From: Larkinella rosea
GTDB taxonomy: Bacteria; Bacteroidota; Bacteroidia; Cytophagales; Spirosomataceae
Assembly (NCBI RefSeq): GCF_003858635.1
Contig: NZ_RQJO01000009.1
Span: 1,178,001 to 1,242,000 of the forward strand
DNA length: 64,000 bases
Reading direction: 5' to 3'
Part shown: positions 1-11,400 of the stretch, in pieces
How positions within the stretch are numbered: the stretch's first letter is position 1
How the letters are laid out: each line of letters starts with the position of its first letter
Made by a program: the position numbers and the translations under genes
The notes under the pieces: model-generated
Database searches by the model: none
What the model was told of the DNA's origin: nothing
Seen by the model: only the letters and a program-made list of their open reading frames with translations

Positions 1-3000
1 CTTTCATAATTAAAAGCATCAGATAAGTTCCAAGACTCCCCAACAATAGGATCGGTTAAATCAAGTACATTCAACTTGCTTTTATCCAGTGTAAACCTTA
101 TTACTTTAGATTTAGCTGGGTCGGCTCCGTGATACACCACTTCTGCAATTGCAGTTTCTCCTTTTTGAGCTACATAGAATCCATTAGCATACCTGTTCTT
201 TCTGACAAAAAAATCGGGATCAATGGCATCCAAAACATTTTGAACAAACTGGTCACTTTTTACATGGAAAACCGTTTCCGGATCATGGTTTGAGATTTTC
301 CCGACATCCTCAACGACTTCATTTAACTCATCATAAACTTTTAGAACCTCTCCGTTGCTGTCTTTGAGTATTGTTTCTTTTATCGTCCCTAGTTCAGCAT
401 ATTCAACAGTCGCACCATCGATGAATTGCTGGGCAAGTTGTTCCTCTGAAAGTAGACCGCTTGTTTGGAAAATCTTCCCCAGACGGGTCAGCTTTCCATT
501 GAAAGTCGCTAATGTAGCTAATTTTGGCGCTAATGTTTTAGCCGCCATTACGCCCCCGGAGAGCAAAATAGGAAGAACCTGGAAAGCCAAATCCCCGCTT
601 CGCCAGCAACTACCCTCCTCGCCGTAGTACTTGTAGAGGAAAGAGACCACATTGCCCACTACTTTCAGGTTGTTGGCTTCACTCTGCATGGGCGGAGGAA
701 GCACCTTCACCAGATCACTGCCGGTAATCTCCTGCGGATTGGCGGCCAGTCTGGTCTGAAAATCGCGCAGGTTCTGCGGGTAATCCATCCAGATTTGAGC
801 TGTGCCATTTGCTGCGGCTTTTGCAAGCTCCGACCCACCCACCAACAAAGTGACGATATCCACCGTTTCCAGCACCGAGTGCAGAAAGCCCGCGGCAAAC
901 GCTTCACCACAGCTGGTGCGACTGGTATCGGCAAATTTTTCTTCCGCCACCGTACAGGCCAGTGCTGAAAAAGCCGCATAGTAGTAAAAAGCACCCGTAC
1001 TGAGCATCGTTTTACTAAACTTTGATCTTTCCGACCCGTTTAGTCCACTCGGAGATTGTCCAGTGGCAATTTGTCCTTCGATGGACTGTTGTTCTCCCGT
1101 CGAGAGCTGGTAATAAGTTGTTGCCCAGGAATCAAGACCGGTATAATCGTAGTTGAAGAAGCTGCTTTTCTGCAATCCATTCATCCGCTCCCGAATGAAT
1201 CTGTATTGGCAGTCGGTCATGCCGGCACCAATCCCAAAAAAGATTAGCACATACTTGTTGTCGTACTGCAACCGCCCGGCCTGCGGGATAAACTCCTCGA
1301 CGCCCTTCTTCCGGGCTTCTTCTTTGATGGCATTCCAATCGGCTTTTGAGACATCGATACAGGTAATGGAGCCTTCACCACCGATAAAACCGCCTAACTT
1401 GGTGTTGATGCCTGCCAGTAGATTCTGGAGTTGTGCTTTTTCGCTGGCAGTCAGATCGTTGGTTAGCTTGTAAAAGTTCACCGCCCCTTTACTAATGTAG
1501 TCGGTGGATTCGACGCATTTTTTAAACGGTGTCTGAGTCGTCCAGGGACCCGTTACGGAGCTGATCGTTGTGATTCGTCCGGCGGTGGGAACAAACGTAT
1601 GAGTGCCTTCAATCCAATTGTACCCGCAACGTTCATCCTTCTCATAGGTCTGAAAGTAGTAAACCGGTGTGGGTTGATTGGGATTAACATTGGCATACAG
1701 CGTTGGGCCATAATAACTAGCCGGACACAGCGGGGAAACCCGGCGGTATCCTAAGAACGATTGCGATCCGGCACTGATGTCGGCAAAATATTGGGTACCG
1801 TCACTGGTTTCAAACCCTTGCAGCGTCCCGACAGGAGAAGCTCCCCAAGAACCGCCAAAGTTGAAGAATTTGGGCCGGGCGCCGGTGGGCAGTTTGACCG
1901 CCCGGCCATCGGGGGCAATGAAGAGCCGGTTGGGGTCGACGGCGTATGACAGCCGACCTCCGCTGGGAATGTCTTCCTCCAGGGAGATGGGCGCTCCGTC
2001 AGCGGGACAGATGGGAACAGTCTGTTCCAGGACCTTACTAATCAATTCATCGGCATTCTGGTGATTGACCAACTGGTTGAGAGTATCTACTTTCGCATTG
2101 CCGGTCAGGTCTTTGGTCAGCGCAGCCACGACATCGGCGCATTTTCCGGCAACTAAGTCAGCTACCATGGCATCCGTAACAGACGGCAAGTCGAGCCCTA
2201 GTTGCTGCAATTCGGCTTGCAGTATTTCTAACTGTTGCTTTTCGGTGCCCTTGATGATGCTGAGTTTGTCACAGAGCACGTTGGTTAACAGGATTTTGAC
2301 GGCTTCCTGTTTGGAGTAAACACAGGGCTTATCGGCTACCGCTGCTCCTACTGAACCACTTGCTGAACTATCGGAATTGGCAACCGGATCGTCGTTTGCC
2401 CCAAGGCGCCCACCCGGTGCCATGCCCGGATCAATTACGATTTCCGAATCGCAATAGGTACCATCGACGAAGGTACACCGGCCGAAATAGTGCTTAACGC
2501 CATCCAGGGCGTTGAAAGGAACCGCCACATGCTGCAGGGGCGAAGCGGCCAGCGCGCCAACCTCCACCTCTTTGGTTCTGGCACTACTGGTGTAAAATTT
2601 CAGAGTTGCTCTTGGCGTATTGGCGCATACCTTGTCGACCAAACCAATTGATAGCGGATCTCGGTCGGTCGGAAAGGAATAGCCTACGGCAAAGATTCCC
2701 ATCCCCTTGTTAGTTGTACTAGATACGTAACTAATGGCACGTTGAGGGTCATTATGTGGGATACCAAACTCACCAAAGCGGGGCTTCAACTGATAGATCG
2801 TGGCACAGTCATAGGAAGGCTGCTTTTGTTTGGCGTAGGCAGGAATATTGGGCCCGGGGGCATCGACCGGCTGCGGATAACGGCTATATCCGACTGTAAA
2901 ATAAGCGAGAGCCGAACAGATCACTCCTTCTTTTGAAGTGTTCTGAATTCGATATACGTAGGTGCCGGGAGCGGCTGCCAACCCGAGTGTAAAGAGGGTG

Positions 3001-6000
3001 TTTCCGGTATTGTCTTTTGTTTGCGAACGGATCCCTGGCCCACCATTCAAGGGAAAGAGTACAATCTGGTTCCCCCCAGTAATCGTGAATTCAATAGGGT
3101 TCAATGCCTGCTCATTGAAAAAAAAGAAGTTCTCGTAGTCTTTACTGGTGACGTAGAAGTTGCAGGGATCTACAGGTGCGGCTTCAAAACCGGGTGGTAA
3201 GCCTTTCGCAACGGTAATTTTGGCGGTTTTGGTTTCGCCAGTCAGCGCACAGTTGGCTGAGATCGTGAGGGTTTTGTTAACCTGCTGATCGGTAAAGGTA
3301 TAGGTGAGTTGGCCGGTTGTATTGGTTCCCAGCGGTGTTTCTTTACTGCCATCGACGATTTTCCAGGCGACGCTACCGGCTGCCAGTCCATTGGTACAGC
3401 CGTTGGCCGTGAGCATGAGGGCTTTGGAGGAGGCCGAATAGGGAATCTCAATCCGGGTGCTGGCTGGTGAAAGGGTAAAGTCAAAACAAGGTACTGCGAT
3501 TGATTCTGACCCCGTCGGTTGCGGTTGGTAAATGTAGGAAACTTTGCACTTGCCGCTTTGATACGTAGCCGAGAAAACCGTCGGTGCTTTGGGGCGGTTA
3601 AAGCTGCGTCGGGTTTCGGTATTGCCCGGATTATCATCCCAGGTAAACCCCGAAAGAATATTCTGTGAGGTATTGACCAATTGCAGAGTCAGGCTGGTAC
3701 TGTTCTCGTTGGCCAATTTCAGATTGACGTGTTGGTAGCTGCAATAGGGTACGGAATTGTCCAGGAATCCGGCGTAAGGTGGAGCTGGATAATCTCCTGT
3801 GACAACGCAACCTGTTGTGGAACATGTGGCTTTGATGATAAAACTGAACTTGATATTAGAGACATTAAGGGTGGTCTCATTGATGATATCCAGATTCAAA
3901 TTGGCATTGCCCCGCAGTTTCTCCCAATTGACTTTACCACTGCAGCCGATGGCTTTGATAAGTACTTCGGTATCCTTTCTTTTGGCGCTACTGATGGAAT
4001 TTGCGGCTAATTGGAAGTTATTGCAATTGGGCTTGACGGTGACCTGCCCCGCCGATGTTATACATGTTTTGCCGGTTTGATCCCGACAGGTAACAGTGTA
4101 AACAGTGGTTAATTTGGGAGAAGTGATCAACGCCGGTTGAGCCCCAATCGAGGTGCCAACGGGGTAGCCTTCTTTCCAGCTAATGTCCTGCTGGCAACCC
4201 GTAACGCGGAGTGCGACAATATCGCCCTGTACCAACGTTGTAGCCGAAGCAGTGGCAACAACCCCACTACATTTTTTATCGACCAGAACGGTTTTTTCGT
4301 CGGAACAACTCAAGGCCGGTTCGTCGACCTGGGCGGGCAGTGTACAGGTAACTTTGTACGTCGTGGTCGTCGTGGGGCGAAACGTCTGACTGGTAAACGA
4401 ACCAATCAGTTTGCCGTTTTCCTGCCAGACGAGTGTGCCGGGTTGATTACTTTGGGTGACACAGGTGGTGACCGACAGGGTTAGCGCATCGCCTTCCATG
4501 ATCCGGTCGGCGGGCGCATCGATTCGGGCCAGGCAGACCGTACCCAGTTTGAAATCGCTGCTGGCGGTTTCACTAACGGCAAAGGCGTCACCATAAGCCG
4601 TTACCTCATAGGCGTAGAGTTGATTACTGGCAATACCTTTCAGGGTCACCTGGTTGGTTGATGGGTACAGCACGCGTTCGATGCCATACTGATCTTTGTA
4701 GGCCAAGCGGTAGCTCAGGTGCAGCGGGTTTTTCGCCCAGGTGAGGGTCACGCCCTGATTCGAAATCGGGCTATAGGCCAGATTCTCAGGCTTGGGCAAT
4801 GGGACGGTTTTGTCCTGATCCAGCAGGAGTTGGAGGGCGTCTTCGATGCGGGCTTCGGCCAGGTCTTTGAGAAAAGGTAAATCAAGGGCACAACCTGATT
4901 GGGCACATTGCCCCGCCGTTGACAACCCGGCAATGACATGATCAATCTCGGTCAGGACTTGCTGGACAGTAGCCGACAGATTGGGTCCGTAAGCCGCAGT
5001 AAGGTTGGTCTTCCAATCCGTCAATCCTAGCTGGATGGCCGCGGTGTAGATTCCAACGGCTTTTAAATCAGTCAGCGTGGGTGAACTGCTGTTTTCCATC
5101 CGGATCGCCGTTTCAGTCAGGGCATCGAAAGCCTGATCCAGCGTCCCACTAAACGAAGTCGGCCCCGCCGGACTGGCCAGATCAATAATCGTCTGCAATT
5201 GACTCACCAGGGCTGCATCGGCAGTGCCGCTGGTCATTTGTCCGCCCGTCGCACAACCGCCGGTGGCGCTGTTGAAGGATTTGACGACATTGAGGTTGGA
5301 AAACGAAACCGGGACGTGGGTGGCTCCGGCAAAGTTCCACACCAGCAACCCCTGTCCGCTGAAACGACCGGCCCCGCCCGTAGCCTGCGTCACTAAAACC
5401 TTATACTGGTTGATGATCACCACATCGCCGGGATTGAGGCTGCTTTGTGCTTCGCCCGAAGGAAGAGGGACCTGCACGGTTTCGACACAGTTACTACCGT
5501 CGATATTGATCGGATTGCATTTGGGAATCCGGGTCGAATCGCTCAGCCGGTTTTGGATAACGGAAGAGGTCAATAATTTCTGTACCGTCAAGTTGGAGGA
5601 ATTCGGATCGATGGACTGAACCGGATACGAAAATGGATCAAGAAGTTGCGCCAGGGTGGTGGTTGGCGGTACGGTCACGGAGTCGGTCGGAACGGGTTCG
5701 GCAACCGGTTTTCCGTACGTAAAGGCACTCACCTCACTGATTCCCTGATTGATATACACATCCTGTCCGAGGGCATCGCGGGCCTGCACCTGCCAGGCAT
5801 AACGCATCCCCGGTTGCAGGGGCGGCAAGGCCGGACCATACACCAGACTGCTCTGGCTGGTGGTTTCCTCGTAGAGGGGTATCAGACTCTGGGCGGCCAC
5901 ATTGGGGTCTTGCTCGTCGCGCAACTCCCACAGTCGGAAAGTATATAAAGGCTGTCCCGACCAGGCCACCGTGCCGGTGTTGCGGCCCACCCACTGGAAA

Positions 6001-6578
6001 AGCACATTCGGCAGGTTCTGAAACGGGACTTCGCTATCGCGGGCGGGGAAGGTCAGCAGGGGCGGGTAGTTGAGAAAAACCGTCAGCAGACTGGTTCCCT
6101 GATTAGACACCGACTCGCGCTGGCGATCCCACTCGAAGGCTTCGAGGGTGATGGTGTAGAGTCCCTCGGGCAGTTTTCCGCCCTGGGTCAGAATGGCCTC
6201 ATCGAGTCCCTGCACCTCCAGGGCGTTGGGCTGGAAATAGGCACTCAGTTCGGGGCCGCTCAGGATCTGGGGCACCCCGGCTTGCAGGGAGAAGGGGGCG
6301 GCTGGCCGGAAATCGGGTCGGGTCTGGATCAACACGCCGGGTCCCTGCAGCCGGAGGCTGAGGTAAATGTCGATGTGGGTTTTGGTGAGGTCTTTCAGCA
6401 GGAGGTAGACCTTCAGCAACTGGGGGTTGGTGCTGTAATCGGAGAAATGCAGGGAAAAAGGAGGTTGCAGAACGGGAGTAACCTGCACGGGCCGGTTGTC
6501 GGTGGTCTGAGCCAGCGAAAACCGGGTAATGATCAGCAGGACCAGCAGGCAAAAAAGGCGTATAAAATTCCGATTCAT
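1..6578 (-). CDS. TANFOR-domain surface protein with C-terminal toxin-like region (partial)
   Basis: The frame is open from an ATG at 6578 to the window edge (at least 2192 codons), so the true C-terminus is missing. A signal peptide (about residues 1-24, ending SLAQ) is followed by a TANFOR-like N-terminal domain (about 25-310; VQVTPVLQPPFSLHFSDY, FPARDSEVPF, PGMRYAWQVQARDALGQD). Cysteine-bearing Ig-like repeats occupy about 690-1360, then a cysteine-rich segment. Around residue 1860 a hydrophobic, alanine-rich pretoxin-like stretch begins (FYYYAAFSALACTVAEEKF, FAAGFLHSVLETVDIVTLLV). The last visible 110 residues (GFYVAQKGETAIAEVVYHG, LNVLDLTDP) resemble RES/ADP-ribosyltransferase-fold toxins. 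It starts 3 nt after the barrel gene stop. TANFOR assignment is from family memory. The toxin fold is inference, and any immunity gene would lie left of the window. Confidence 0.8.
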   Translation of the reverse strand, partial: MNRNFIRLFCLLVLLIITRFSLAQTTDNRPVQVTPVLQPPFSLHFSDYSTNPQLLKVYLLLKDLTKTHIDIYLSLRLQGPGVLIQTRPDFRPAAPFSLQAGVPQILSGPELSAYFQPNALEVQGLDEAILTQGGKLPEGLYTITLEAFEWDRQRESVSNQGTSLLTVFLNYPPLLTFPARDSEVPFQNLPNVLFQWVGRNTGTVAWSGQPLYTFRLWELRDEQDPNVAAQSLIPLYEETTSQSSLVYGPALPPLQPGMRYAWQVQARDALGQDVYINQGISEVSAFTYGKPVAEPVPTDSVTVPPTTTLAQLLDPFSYPVQSIDPNSSNLTVQKLLTSSVIQNRLSDSTRIPKCNPINIDGSNCVETVQVPLPSGEAQSSLNPGDVVIINQYKVLVTQATGGAGRFSGQGLLVWNFAGATHVPVSFSNLNVVKSFNSATGGCATGGQMTSGTADAALVSQLQTIIDLASPAGPTSFSGTLDQAFDALTETAIRMENSSSPTLTDLKAVGIYTAAIQLGLTDWKTNLTAAYGPNLSATVQQVLTEIDHVIAGLSTAGQCAQSGCALDLPFLKDLAEARIEDALQLLLDQDKTVPLPKPENLAYSPISNQGVTLTWAKNPLHLSYRLAYKDQYGIERVLYPSTNQVTLKGIASNQLYAYEVTAYGDAFAVSETASSDFKLGTVCLARIDAPADRIMEGDALTLSVTTCVTQSNQPGTLVWQENGKLIGSFTSQTFRPTTTTTYKVTCTLPAQVDEPALSCSDEKTVLVDKKCSGVVATASATTLVQGDIVALRVTGCQQDISWKEGYPVGTSIGAQPALITSPKLTTVYTVTCRDQTGKTCITSAGQVTVKPNCNNFQLAANSISSAKRKDTEVLIKAIGCSGKVNWEKLRGNANLNLDIINETTLNVSNIKFSFIIKATCSTTGCVVTGDYPAPPYAGFLDNSVPYCSYQHVNLKLANENSTSLTLQLVNTSQNILSGFTWDDNPGNTETRRSFNRPKAPTVFSATYQSGKCKVSYIYQPQPTGSESIAVPCFDFTLSPASTRIEIPYSASSKALMLTANGCTNGLAAGSVAWKIVDGSKETPLGTNTTGQLTYTFTDQQVNKTLTISANCALTGETKTAKITVAKGLPPGFEAAPVDPCNFYVTSKDYENFFFFNEQALNPIEFTITGGNQIVLFPLNGGPGIRSQTKDNTGNTLFTLGLAAAPGTYVYRIQNTSKEGVICSALAYFTVGYSRYPQPVDAPGPNIPAYAKQKQPSYDCATIYQLKPRFGEFGIPHNDPQRAISYVSSTTNKGMGIFAVGYSFPTDRDPLSIGLVDKVCANTPRATLKFYTSSARTKEVEVGALAASPLQHVAVPFNALDGVKHYFGRCTFVDGTYCDSEIVIDPGMAPGGRLGANDDPVANSDSSASGSVGAAVADKPCVYSKQEAVKILLTNVLCDKLSIIKGTEKQQLEILQAELQQLGLDLPSVTDAMVADLVAGKCADVVAALTKDLTGNAKVDTLNQLVNHQNADELISKVLEQTVPICPADGAPISLEEDIPSGGRLSYAVDPNRLFIAPDGRAVKLPTGARPKFFNFGGSWGASPVGTLQGFETSDGTQYFADISAGSQSFLGYRRVSPLCPASYYGPTLYANVNPNQPTPVYYFQTYEKDERCGYNWIEGTHTFVPTAGRITTISSVTGPWTTQTPFKKCVESTDYISKGAVNFYKLTNDLTASEKAQLQNLLAGINTKLGGFIGGEGSITCIDVSKADWNAIKEEARKKGVEEFIPQAGRLQYDNKYVLIFFGIGAGMTDCQYRFIRERMNGLQKSSFFNYDYTGLDSWATTYYQLSTGEQQSIEGQIATGQSPSGLNGSERSKFSKTMLSTGAFYYYAAFSALACTVAEEKFADTSRTSCGEAFAAGFLHSVLETVDIVTLLVGGSELAKAAANGTAQIWMDYPQNLRDFQTRLAANPQEITGSDLVKVLPPPMQSEANNLKVVGNVVSFLYKYYGEEGSCWRSGDLAFQVLPILLSGGVMAAKTLAPKLATLATFNGKLTRLGKIFQTSGLLSEEQLAQQFIDGATVEYAELGTIKETILKDSNGEVLKVYDELNEVVEDVGKISNHDPETVFHVKSDQFVQNVLDAIDPDFFVRKNRYANGFYVAQKGETAIAEVVYHGADPAKSKVIRFTLDKSKLNVLDLTDPIVGESWNLSDAFNYE

Positions 6579-6581
6579 GGG

Positions 6582-8417
6582 TTAACGGCGGGAGTCGAAA
6601 ACGGTGAATTGATAGCGGTAGCCCAGCGTTGCGGTCAGCTCGCGGAAAGCGGGCTGGATGCGCACGGCGGGATCGGCAGAGGTAGTAGCCGGTCGGGCCA
6701 GACCGATCAAGCTGAGTTGCCACTGGTGTTTTTTAGCCATTGTATAGCCAAGACTGACGCGGCCATTCCAGAGTTGACCCGTTGGCGGGGGCGCGTAGGG
6801 CCGGTCTTCGGTCAGGTGGGTAGTGGCGCGGCTGTAGGTGAGCGATCCCGATACCCGCAACTTCTCCTCTTTCCAGGCTTTGTTGACGATCAGCGAGGGG
6901 CCCCACAGGTGATTATTGAAACTCTGGAGTTCGTTTCGACTCAGGTTCAGGGCGGCCGCCAGACTCAGGTGCTGGCTGCGCAGGCTGTGGCTGTAGGTGA
7001 GCGAAGCGTTGTAAAGCCGGGTTCCCTGCTGCTGGGTTCCCTGCCGGTCGTTGCCCGACTGATAAATGAGACTGGTCGAAAGCAGACGGGTAACTTCCTT
7101 GCCGGATTTGAGTTGGTAATTGATGCTGGAAACGATATTCTGGCTGATCTGCCGGTAGTTGAGCGTATCGAGCACATTATACGGCGTAACCTGCGTCAGG
7201 TAATCGTACGAGGAACGCAGGTTGGAATAACTCAGGAAGTTGGAGTATTGCACCATTAAATTCAACCGCTGACTCGGCACCCAGGCTGCCTGACCCGAAC
7301 CGACAAACCGGCGCAGGGTCTGAAACCGGGCGCCGTCGAGATTATCCCGCTGCAATCCGGCGTTGGCCATCAGCGAAAGCTGCCCTTTCAGAAGTTGGGT
7401 GGCCAGATTGGCCGTGATGCTTTCGAGGTTGTTGTTAAAATAATAGGCTCCCAGTGTGCGGTAGGTCGGATCGACGCGGCTGTATTCCAGGCCGGAGGTG
7501 AAACCGCGCCCCTGGTAGGCCAAAGCGGTTTTGATGGCTTTCTGATACGAGGTGCTGGCATTGACCGACAATAAGCCGCCGAAAGAACGGAAGAATCCCG
7601 ACGGGATACCGACCCGATGCGCCCGCTGGTCTTCGGTCATCCCGGAGACGGCGATCTCGGCACTCAGCGCCCATTTCTGATAGAGCGTTTTGGCCAGTTT
7701 GACGGAGGCAACGGCATTTTGTTTGGGCGCAATCCGTAGGCTGTCGAGCGTGTAGGGCAGGGAGTGGAGCCGATCCGTAGCGGAGAATAAAATCAGTTCG
7801 GCCCGGTCGGCGCCCTTTCGATACCCCACCTGCAAACCCATACCCACCTGTTTATACGCGGGTTGGTTGAACGCAACCGAATAGGTTGTATCGATCCGAA
7901 CGGCTTTTTGCAAGACGCCCGTCATCAGCGCCACATAGTACGGTTTTTTAGCCGGTTTGTATTCCAGTCCGACACCTTCAAACCGGCGTCCGGCCAGCGT
8001 GTAGGGCGAGAAGTTCATCGAGCCGGTTCCCAGATGCAGCGTGAATCCTTTGTAAGTGGGCCGTAATACCAGCCGGTTGAAGGGTTGGGCATACTGCAGT
8101 TTCTGATTGAAAGGATTCGAGAAAGTAAGGTTCTGATTCGAGAAGGTGAAGGCCACCGGCATGTTAATTTTGCCGAAGAGGCTGACAGTCAGATTCCCGG
8201 TATAAAAAAAGTTGAACGGGTCCCGGCGTTGCTCAATCCCCGAAACCGTATAAAAAATATGCTGGGCCGACACACTGCCGGTTACCTGAAAACCGCCTTT
8301 GAAAAGGTCTTTGGGCTTGGTCTGAGCCAATTGAGCCAAATCCTGCGCCCGGCCCACAGTCGTCACGAGTAACAAACCTCCCAGCAATCTGGTATAGAGT
8401 CGATTCATGAATTGCAT
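6582..8417 (-). CDS. outer-membrane beta-barrel protein of the SprB/TANFOR operon
   Basis: 611 residues. A signal peptide ends near VGRAQ. The rest is dominated by alternating polar and aromatic beta-strand segments (FQVTGSVSAQHIFYTVSG, LTVSLFGKINMPVAFTFSNQ, LVLRPTYKGFTLHLGTG, GFTSGLEYSRVDP), and it ends in a strand of the type YRYQFTVFDSRR, as expected of an outer-membrane barrel. I do not recognise a named family. It lies 6 nt after the adhesin stop and 3 nt before the TANFOR start, so the three genes are surely co-transcribed. In Bacteroidota such barrels often anchor or partner surface proteins. A role in displaying or exporting the adhesin or the TANFOR protein is inference from position. 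Confidence 0.75.
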   Translation of the reverse strand: MQFMNRLYTRLLGGLLLVTTVGRAQDLAQLAQTKPKDLFKGGFQVTGSVSAQHIFYTVSGIEQRRDPFNFFYTGNLTVSLFGKINMPVAFTFSNQNLTFSNPFNQKLQYAQPFNRLVLRPTYKGFTLHLGTGSMNFSPYTLAGRRFEGVGLEYKPAKKPYYVALMTGVLQKAVRIDTTYSVAFNQPAYKQVGMGLQVGYRKGADRAELILFSATDRLHSLPYTLDSLRIAPKQNAVASVKLAKTLYQKWALSAEIAVSGMTEDQRAHRVGIPSGFFRSFGGLLSVNASTSYQKAIKTALAYQGRGFTSGLEYSRVDPTYRTLGAYYFNNNLESITANLATQLLKGQLSLMANAGLQRDNLDGARFQTLRRFVGSGQAAWVPSQRLNLMVQYSNFLSYSNLRSSYDYLTQVTPYNVLDTLNYRQISQNIVSSINYQLKSGKEVTRLLSTSLIYQSGNDRQGTQQQGTRLYNASLTYSHSLRSQHLSLAAALNLSRNELQSFNNHLWGPSLIVNKAWKEEKLRVSGSLTYSRATTHLTEDRPYAPPPTGQLWNGRVSLGYTMAKKHQWQLSLIGLARPATTSADPAVRIQPAFRELTATLGYRYQFTVFDSRR

Positions 8418-8423
8418 AGAGGG

Positions 8424-11400
8424 CTAAGGATTGACCAGAATACGGCTTAACAGACTGGATTTTCCGGCCCGGATGCTGACGATGTAGAGTTCAGGTCGCA
8501 GTTGTAGGTCGACCGGGAACGAGTACTCGTCGCTCCCCTGATTGCTGGCGGAATAGACCACCTCACCGGTTTTGGATCGGATCAGGGTCAGTTCGGCTTT
8601 CTCGATCCGGGCGAGTTTCACTTTCACCGTAAATTTGCCGTAGTTGGGGTTGGGAAAGACCTCCAGCTTCTCAATGATGTTCAAGTCCTGGTAGCCCAGA
8701 CGAGGATCGGTATTGTTGACGTCGTCGGGTTTGAAAATCCGGAGATCATGCCGGGCCAGGTTGTTGCATTCGCCCAGAAATGCCTTCATTTCAATGGTAT
8801 AATTGCCCTCATTCACGACGACGAAGGCGATGGTTGAGCTCGTTGTCCGTACCTGAAAAGCTTCGGCGGGCAGCGTCCAGATGATTTTGTCGGGAATGGG
8901 TTTGGTGATGTCCAGGGCCAAAACCGTATCGCCAACAAATGCCTGCGTCGGAATCAGAAAGTCGCTTTGTAACGCCTGTGTGCTGTTACGTAAGGTGAAC
9001 GAAGCGGTTTCCAGACAACCCGATGCATTTCGCACCTCCACGCGATACGTGCCGGGATCGACCGCCTGGATGACCTGCTGCTGGCTGAGCGCTTTATCAT
9101 TCAAAAACCACTGCGTTGTTTGCCCCGGATTCCCGGCATCCAGCGTCACAACCTGGCCCTTGCAGACCAGCGCCGAATCCGTAAAAACCGTACCACCCGG
9201 TTTGATTTTGTTCAGGGGATTAGCCGCCGAAATCGTGGCCGGAAGCCGCAGCAGGCACCCATTTTGGTCACTCACCTGAATGGTATAAGAACCAGCCGAA
9301 AGATTGGCAAACGAAAAGTCGCCGGTGGCCTGGGAGCTTTGATTGTCCATTCGGGCGGTGAATGGCCCTTTTCCACCGCCAACCGTCAGGGTAATTTGTC
9401 CATTGGCTTCTCCCGAACAGCGGGGCGAAACCGTCCGGATTTCGGAGCGGAGCGGTTGGGGCCACACCAGCGGCAAACGACTTAAGGTGTCGGTGCAGCC
9501 TTTGCGGTCGGTTACTTTCAAGGCATACTCGGCCTGCGTCAAACCGGTAAACAAACCGCTGAGTTGTCGGATGCTATTGTCCAGGCTATAGACGTATGCA
9601 CCGTTCCCACCCGATGCCACCACTTCAATCCGACCATTTTGTTCGCCTGCGCAGAGTGGATCGGCTTTACTGGTCAATGCCAGGTCTAAAACGGTCGGCT
9701 GGGTCACCAACAGAGTCGTCTTTTTCAGGCATTGTTTGGCATCCTGTACAAAAACCGTATAGACGCCAGCTTTCAATTCCCGGAAAAGACTGTCACTGAC
9801 GTACTGAACGCTGTCGATGGAATAGCGATACCCCGGTGTTCCGCCCCTCGCCAGCGCCAGGATTGCCCCATTCGACTCCCCGAAACAGCGGACCGTATCC
9901 CGGTAAACTGCTGTCAACTTTACCTCAGTGGGCTGAATGAGTTCACTATTTTTGGTGTACAAGCAATTTTTGGCATCTTTTATTTGAACCGTATAACTGC
10001 CTGCTTTTAGGGACGGAAAAGCGCCCGTACTCTGAAAGGGTTGGTTATTGATAGTGTATTGATAAGGAGTTGTTCCACCCGAGCCACTGATTTCCAACCG
10101 CCCGGTTTGATCCCCGAAACAGTCGTTGTCTTTTTTGGTCAAGGTCCCGAGCAATTCGGTGGGCTGGCTCAGCGTCACGCGGATGCTGTCGACGCAACCA
10201 AAGCGGTTTTTGGCACTGAGTTTATAAGCACCCATCGTCAAACCCGAAAATTGCCCTCCAGCCTGGAAACCGCCCGTATTGACCGCATACTGGAACGGCC
10301 CGGTATTGTTGTCGCCCGTCACCGTAATGACCCCGTCGTTCCCCCCGAAACAGGAAATGTCTTTTTTGGAAACCAACTGCAAATCCGAGCGATTCTGCTC
10401 CTTTATTTCCACACTTTGCACGGATCGACACGACAGCGGATTGTCCTGGATCGTTAGCGCATACACGTTGGGACGCAGGTTGTTGAACTGCCGATTCGTT
10501 GTAAAATTGGTCCCATCCAGCGCCACTGTGTAATTGCCATTGCCTCCCGTAATGGCATCGACGGATAAATTGGCGGTGGGGACGGCGCAACTGATGGGGC
10601 TGATGCTCACGGTCGCTTTCAGGCTGCTGGCAATCGACAGGTCGATGGCTTGGTTATACGCACAGAGACTGTCCGCAACTGTGATGATGTACGTTCCGTT
10701 GGTCAGTCCACCGAACGACGAAGCCGCCGAAACCGTCGATTGCGTACTGATCCGGTATTGGTAGGGGGGATGACCCCCGTTGACGTTTTTGACCGAAATT
10801 GAGCCATCAGCGCTTGTACAGTTCGAGGGAAGCGCTTTGTCCCACTCAAACCGGATGCGGCTGCTTTTCGGTATGACGGTAACAGGAAAATCCTTCGTAC
10901 AACCGGCCACATCGCGGGCGGTGACCGTATAATTTCCCGCAATCAATTCGGTGAATAAACCGGTTTTATTGGAAGATGCCGATGCGGTTTGCCCCGCAAA
11001 GCCGTTACCGCTCCACAAGTACGTAAACTGACCGTTTCCGCCTTCCGCCCCAACCAGCACTTCCCCCCGCTCGTAATATTCGCAATCGACATCGAGCTTC
11101 CGTACCAAACTTACGCGGATGTCGGCGGGTTGCGTAAGGGTTTGATTGGGTAAAGTCACCGGGCAATTGTGAGCGTCTTTTCCGTAAATGGTGTACGTAA
11201 TGGCCGATAAACCGTCGAACACGGTGGTTTCCTGAAACGTCTGGTTGTCGATGGAAAGCCGATAGGGAGCGGTCCCGCCCGAAGGAGCCAGTGCGAGCCG
11301 CCCGCTTTTATCTTCGAAACACGTCAGATTTTTTTGAGAAGCCAGCTTGATTGTAAAGGGTGCCGTGGGTTGTAGCAATTCGCCCGCAACGGTTCGGCGG

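Noticed and set aside
6282-7259. 325-codon plus frame opposite the barrel and TANFOR genes
   Set aside because: It spans two real genes on the other strand and has low-complexity Gly/Val/Gln composition typical of an antisense shadow.
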